NCBI GenBank assembly: GCA_036435485.1
Contig: CM071598.1
Coordinates: forward strand, 110,151,148-110,215,147
From: Saposhnikovia divaricata
Lineage: Eukaryota > Streptophyta > Magnoliopsida > Apiales > Apiaceae
Direction: 5' to 3'
Length of the DNA stretch: 64,000 nt
Positions 59,806-64,000 of this stretch are shown here, in pieces. Below the pieces are notes generated by a model. That model saw only the letters and a program-made list of their open reading frames with translations. It did no database searches and was not told where the DNA came from. Numbering within the stretch: position 1 is the stretch's first letter; each line of letters begins with the position of its first letter. Position numbers and translations under genes: made by a program.

Positions 59806-60340
59806 TAGCAGTAGAAGAAAGTTTAAACTTGGAGATTTAATCGAAGCAAATATTTGGAGAATGTGTTACTTGCATTATTTTGTTGATATTTTGGTGATGC
59901 ACAGACGACAAAGACAATCAATCATGAATCATGATCTCTAGATGCAATTATTTAAGAGGGTAAGGACCGAGATACTTAAAAAATAAATATACTTTATATT
60001 TTGATTGGGTATGCAAGATTAACTAAAAAATTTTGATTTTACAAATATAATTGCCCTATATTTTACCTCCCTAATCTTTTATTTTAATATTTTAATAGAA
60101 TTCGTATAAAAAATAGATATTAGGGAGCCTAAGATATATCTCAGGTAAGTTCCATGAGATATTTATCTTTTATAGGTAAAAATAGAGTGGGCATTTTAGT
60201 AAATTCAGAATTTTTTAATTAATCCTGCGTGTACAGTAAAATTTAAAGTTATTTTGTATTGTATCTCAGAAAAAGTTTCCTAAAATATATCTCAGGATCC
60301 TTTTTCTCTATAAAAAATCAACTTGATTTTATCAATGTCA
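59806..60340 (-). promoter_or_regulatory. Probable promoter region of the transporter gene
   Basis: AT-rich. A minus-strand TATAAAG (59992-59998) about 217 nt above the ATG is a possible TATA box, with CCAATCA directly above it (60002-60008). The CCAAT is unusually close. Nothing else recognisable. Confidence 0.3.
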
Positions 60341-60573
60341 CTACTTCCTCCATTTGGAAATGACGTTTGAGTTTGCGACACTCACTTTTAAGAGATTTTA
60401 AGAGATTCGACATGTAGTTACAATAATTTATTTTTTAATACTTTTTTGTAAATCAAAATTTAAATTAAATATTTTAAATTATAAAAAAATTTAAAAATAA
60501 TAATTTTTACTACATAATCAAATCTAGTAAAGATGTATGTAAAAAATCAAAATAACAAATATTTTCGAGGTAG
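60341..60573. mobile_element. Degenerate MITE-like segment
   Basis: CTACTTCCTCC at the left and GAGGTAG at the right are weak inverted ends of the style seen in Stowaway-like repeats. AT-rich, no frame. Boundaries are uncertain. Confidence 0.3.
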
Positions 60574-60663
60574 TATTACATTTTTTTTACATGATGATGA
60601 TTGATGCCTTTTGTTAATGTGACACCAATACCAATACTCTCAGTTACTAATATTTAATGATAA

Positions 60664-60690
60664 TTAGCTTATAACCCGTGCAAAGCACGG
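60664..60690 (-). mobile_element. Helitron-like 3' terminus
   Basis: On the minus strand: the hairpin CCGTGC-TTT-GCACGG (60676-60690), eight bases, then CTAA followed by T (60667 down to 60663). Hairpin plus CTRR just before an A/T junction is the 3' signature of plant Helitrons. The body would extend to the right, but the LTR at 60773 soon follows, so only the end is visible. Confidence 0.45.
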
Positions 60691-60772
60691 TTCTTTAAAT
60701 TAAATATTTTTTATTTATTTTATGATACAATATAGTTGATTAATAAAAATTATGATAATTTATTTTTGCTTT

Positions 60773-61270
60773 TGATATGGGTTAAAAATAAGCCCTAAAG
60801 ACACAATTAATGTTGCGTTAATTAGACCCAACTTGGACCAAATATGAAGCCCATTAATGAGGCTTGGGACCCCTAATTAAATATTAATTTCGTAATTAAT
60901 ATTAAGGGTAATAATCAGCTCAGCAATAAGAGTCAAATAAGGATATAACTCCTGCCTGACTTAGCCTCCAAGGCACCTAATCCAACATGGAAACTGACTC
61001 CTACAAGGAAGGAGTCTAGAACCTTCCTAGAGGAGGTGGTTTGCCCACCAAGACACCAAATCCTACCATAATTCTAAGGCTTCTCAGCCTATATAAAGGG
61101 CCTGACCCCTCATCCTCAAAACTACGTTGGTTTGATTCTCTAGCAATACAGAGATACGTAGGCATCTTGTGAGGACCGATCAGTCTCGAACGCAAGAACA
61201 GCCATTAAAGCTTGAAGCTCACCAACCCTAGCATTAAATACGTACAAACCCTCGATTTTATTCCACAACA
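60773..61270 (+). repeat. 5' LTR of a second Tat-like gypsy element
   Basis: The right end (CCACAACA at 61270) is fixed by the adjoining primer-binding site. The left end TGATATGGG is inferred. A strong TATA box (CTATATAAAG, about 61090-61099) fits plus-strand transcription. About 498 bp. Confidence 0.65.
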
Positions 61271-61272
61271 TT

Positions 61273-61289
61273 TGGCGCCGTCTGTGGGA
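61273..61289 (+). promoter_or_regulatory. Primer-binding site of the second gypsy element
   Basis: TGGCGCCGTCTGTGGGA, a widespread start of the internal region in Tat-like gypsy elements, two bases after the LTR. Confidence 0.75.
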
Positions 61290-61303
61290 CGACAACATCG
61301 ACC

Positions 61304-61368
61304 ATGGTTCAAACACGAAGAACAACACCAGTTGTAACTGAGGCCGTGCCACTCAGCTCTGCTCCACC
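61304..61368 (+). pseudogene. First codons of a gypsy gag, interrupted
   Basis: ATG 61304 opens MVQTRRTTPVVTEAVPLSSA and is cut after about 21 codons by the LTR at 61369. The element's rest lies beyond the window. Confidence 0.6.
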
Positions 61369-64000
61369 TGTAAGAACCCTAATTTTTGCAATATTTTCTT
61401 TTATTTTATATCATGTGGCATTGTCAATTTGGAACCTTTCTAGTCATCCCTGTTGATTAATGGAATTGATTGTCTGAGAAACTATGTTGTTGCATTCACT
61501 ATGTAAGATAAAAGGAAGATTGTGAAGGCGAGAGTCTTATTGTTAGTAAGATTTATAAAACTTGGGATTTGAGAATGATTAGAGTATTAAAAGATTTATT
61601 AAGGATTATGACGAGGAAGTATGGATATTCGAGGAAATTACACAATTAAGTACTTAGGGGATTACGAGGGAAATCTCTACGCGACAAAATATTATTACAA
61701 GAGATTAATTAAGATACGATACGAATTAAAGATTAAATGTCAAGCATTGGTGGAAGAATAATGATACAAGGAGTAGTATTGCATGCAAGTCCCATGCAAC
61801 CAAGTGGTTAGGAAAAAGCAAACTAGTTAAACTAAATGGCAAGAGGAATAGTAACTAGTTGCATTTCTTTTTCCAAGGAGGGGACAAGAGTACAAGAGAC
61901 CATACCTAGGTTGTACCATGCATATACTTACACTCATATGTATCACCCAAGCACTTTATCAATTATTCAAACAAACAACAAAAAAATCAAAAACACAAAA
62001 GCTCTCCCCCCCCCTTGAACACAAGTGCTCTCGGCCAAGCTTCAAAAAGGAGAAGAAAATTTCTTCTTCCTCCATTTCTCCTCACTCATAAATCAAGGCA
62101 TAATTCCTAGGCTCTCACCATCATCAAAGAAAGGTATACTAAGAGTTTCAAGCCCTTTCATCCATTCAATTTCAAGATATTAATTGTTATAGATATTGTG
62201 AATAGTAACCATGTTTAGTTTTTCTTTTAGATCTTGGATTATAAGGGTTGTAGGAGATCATTCAAGGTGTTCTTGAGTTTTGTAAGGCTTACCCAAGGCT
62301 CCTAGACACTCAAGAAGGTGTAAAAATCATAACCCCTCTTGGCCATGTAGTGTTTATGATGTTCAATGATAGATCCATGTATATATTGTGTTAATCTTGG
62401 ATGTTCAAGTGATGGATGATATGGATCTAGAGTTTTAGTGTTGTGATTGTGATTTTTATGATTGTGGATAGTATATGTATCTCCATGAATGTTATAAAGC
62501 ATGAACTAAGTGAATTACATGTTGGTTGTGTTGTGGAAGTAAGAATATTGGTTGATCTAAGTGAAACATGCATGCTGAATTTTTCCAGAAACTTGACCTG
62601 TCTTGTAACATGGTTTTGAACCCCTAAATCTTGTCCCCTGAGGTCCTACCTTATATTGTTGGAAAGGTATTTGAATGTAGTTTCTGGAAATGTAAGGCTC
62701 ATGACTAGGTGATGTATAGATTTTAAGTTATGGCCGGAGAAGTAAATTGTGTTTCTGGATTCTGGACTGCACTAAGTGACCCCCTTGTGAACCTTGTTTA
62801 AACCCCTAAAAATATATGTGGGATCATGGAAAAATTTGAGAAGTTGGAGAATGCAGTGGTGAAGGATACCCAAAAAGAATTGGATTAAAATATGAATTTT
62901 TGAATTTTATAAAAATGCTAGAGTAAATTTCGCGCAAGGGAAAAAGTCGTTAGTGGAGCATAATTCTAGGGGTAATGGTTATGATTCGAATGTGGTAACT
63001 AAATTAAGTCGAATAAGTGACGAGCGTAATTGAGTGATGACATGAACCTATAGCGGGGATAGAGTGTCATAAGGCGTAGTCGTTAAGTTAATTTCGTACC
63101 CCCTAAAACCCCGTAATTAAAGAGATATTGTTAAGGTACTAACGAGCGGTTATTGCTTATGTATAGATCGTTCCACTCCGCACGCTCGACCACCCCAACC
63201 AAACCAAGGCAAGTTTACTTTTCAAAACTTACATATACAAGGACTTCACTGTTGTGTTTGTAGTTTTCAATCATATCAAATGTTATGTTTATCGAAGTAT
63301 TGATGCAATTGAGATGTATAAGTACATATATGTTTGTACCCCTTGAACTAAGATTGAAATGTTTTCCTCGGACAACGACTCTAGCAATAAAGGTCGTAGC
63401 GGTCCGTATATACTATTGACCGGGGAGCGGTATATTATTACATCGTAACTAGATTGCGAAAACCCGAAGGGTCATTCGGGGAGTATCGTATACTCAAGTA
63501 ATTATTTTTATATCTTCGTAAATACTCGAAACCCTATCTTGGATTAAAAGCTTATTTAATTAAGTAATTATTTTATTAATTATTAATATTAAATCTTAAA
63601 ATATTATTTATTAATTATTGTTCATTATTTCAAAGACGAAGCTAATCCAAGATACCTTCAATACTTTCAAACTCGAACTCTTTCGAACTCAAAACATTTT
63701 CGAAAACCCCCGGTCAGGTTCTGCTTCTTGTATGATTTCAAGAATCATCGGTCGACTGATGTCGGACCTCAATTACTCTGTTTTCAATCAAAATCAAGTT
63801 TTCAAAAGAAAAAGAAAAAGGGACTCTGGCAGGTGTGGGAACCGTTGACGAACGATTCCCGGGATGTGTAAGCGGCCGTGAGCCAGGCGGTCCATCAATT
63901 ATTATTCTGGCCCAAGTGTTGCCGAAGGATGATTACGGATGTAGTTTTCATCGAGGGTGATTACGGATGTAGTTTTCACCCGAGGATAGTTACGGATGTA
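61369..64000 (+). mobile_element. Partial LTR, same family as the solo LTR at 9364
   Basis: TGTAAGAACCCTAATTTTTG at 61369 and the following 2.6 kb match the first three quarters of 9364-12854 with scattered differences. It runs off the window inside the GATGTAGTTTTCA tandem repeat. Left flank CCACC is the candidate target duplication. Whether it is solo or the 5' LTR of a full element cannot be seen. Confidence 0.88.

Noticed and set aside
1..64000. Plastid or mitochondrial DNA; tRNA or rRNA genes
   Set aside because: No organellar genes, no cloverleaf or rRNA sequence recognised; spliced nuclear gene and LTR elements throughout.

Overview
This is plant nuclear DNA, almost certainly from a eudicot. 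It is AT-rich and holds one spliced host gene. Nearly everything else is LTR retrotransposons, with plant-type primer-binding sites, Ty1/copia and Ty3/gypsy polyproteins, Tourist- and Stowaway-like MITEs and a Helitron-like end. I cannot name the species from the sequence.

The window is a textbook nest whose layers can be separated by perfect 5-bp target-site duplications (TSDs). Layer 1 (element A, minus strand) is an old Ty3/gypsy element of the Tat type with two RNase H domains. Its 5' end lies near 55.0-55.4 kb and its integrase at 8.16-8.99 kb. Layer 2 (element B, minus strand, 8990-50276, TSD ATGAT) is a chromovirus with 4.56-kb LTRs and an extra open reading frame ahead of gag, inserted into A. 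Layer 3 has two insertions into B: a 3.49-kb solo LTR (9364-12854, TSD CCTGA) in B's left LTR, and a complete copia element (plus strand, 18618-41091, TSD TTATC) between B's RNase H and integrase. Layer 4 (element C, minus strand, 20579-35144, TSD TTAAT) sits in the copia leader. It has 4.5-kb LTRs that are almost identical but a decayed interior.

Left of the nest (1-8160) are two abutting, opposed partial LTRs of the B/C superfamily, a tandem pair of internally deleted copia elements carrying gag and protease only, and a short segment made of LTR ends.

Right of the nest, 55.4-60.3 kb is the gene-bearing part. It has a complete seven-exon WAT1-related (EamA/UMAMIT) membrane transporter gene on the minus strand (56280-59775, 352 aa predicted), with two tandem Tourist-like MITEs and a Stowaway-like MITE in its long third intron. 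Downstream of it is a 105-codon fragment of an unidentified protein. Beyond 60.6 kb, repeats resume: a Helitron-like 3' terminus, the 5' LTR and first 22 gag codons of another gypsy element, and an interrupting LTR of the same family as the solo LTR, which runs off the window.

The most original observations are three blocks of short RNA-type hairpins in the leader of the intact copia element, including one array of four 25-nt hairpins at 40-41-bp spacing; an intact 289-codon acidic/proline-rich/basic ORF between the primer-binding site and gag of element B, whose gag, protease and RT are broken; and a young but non-coding giant-LTR element C that must have moved with proteins supplied in trans.
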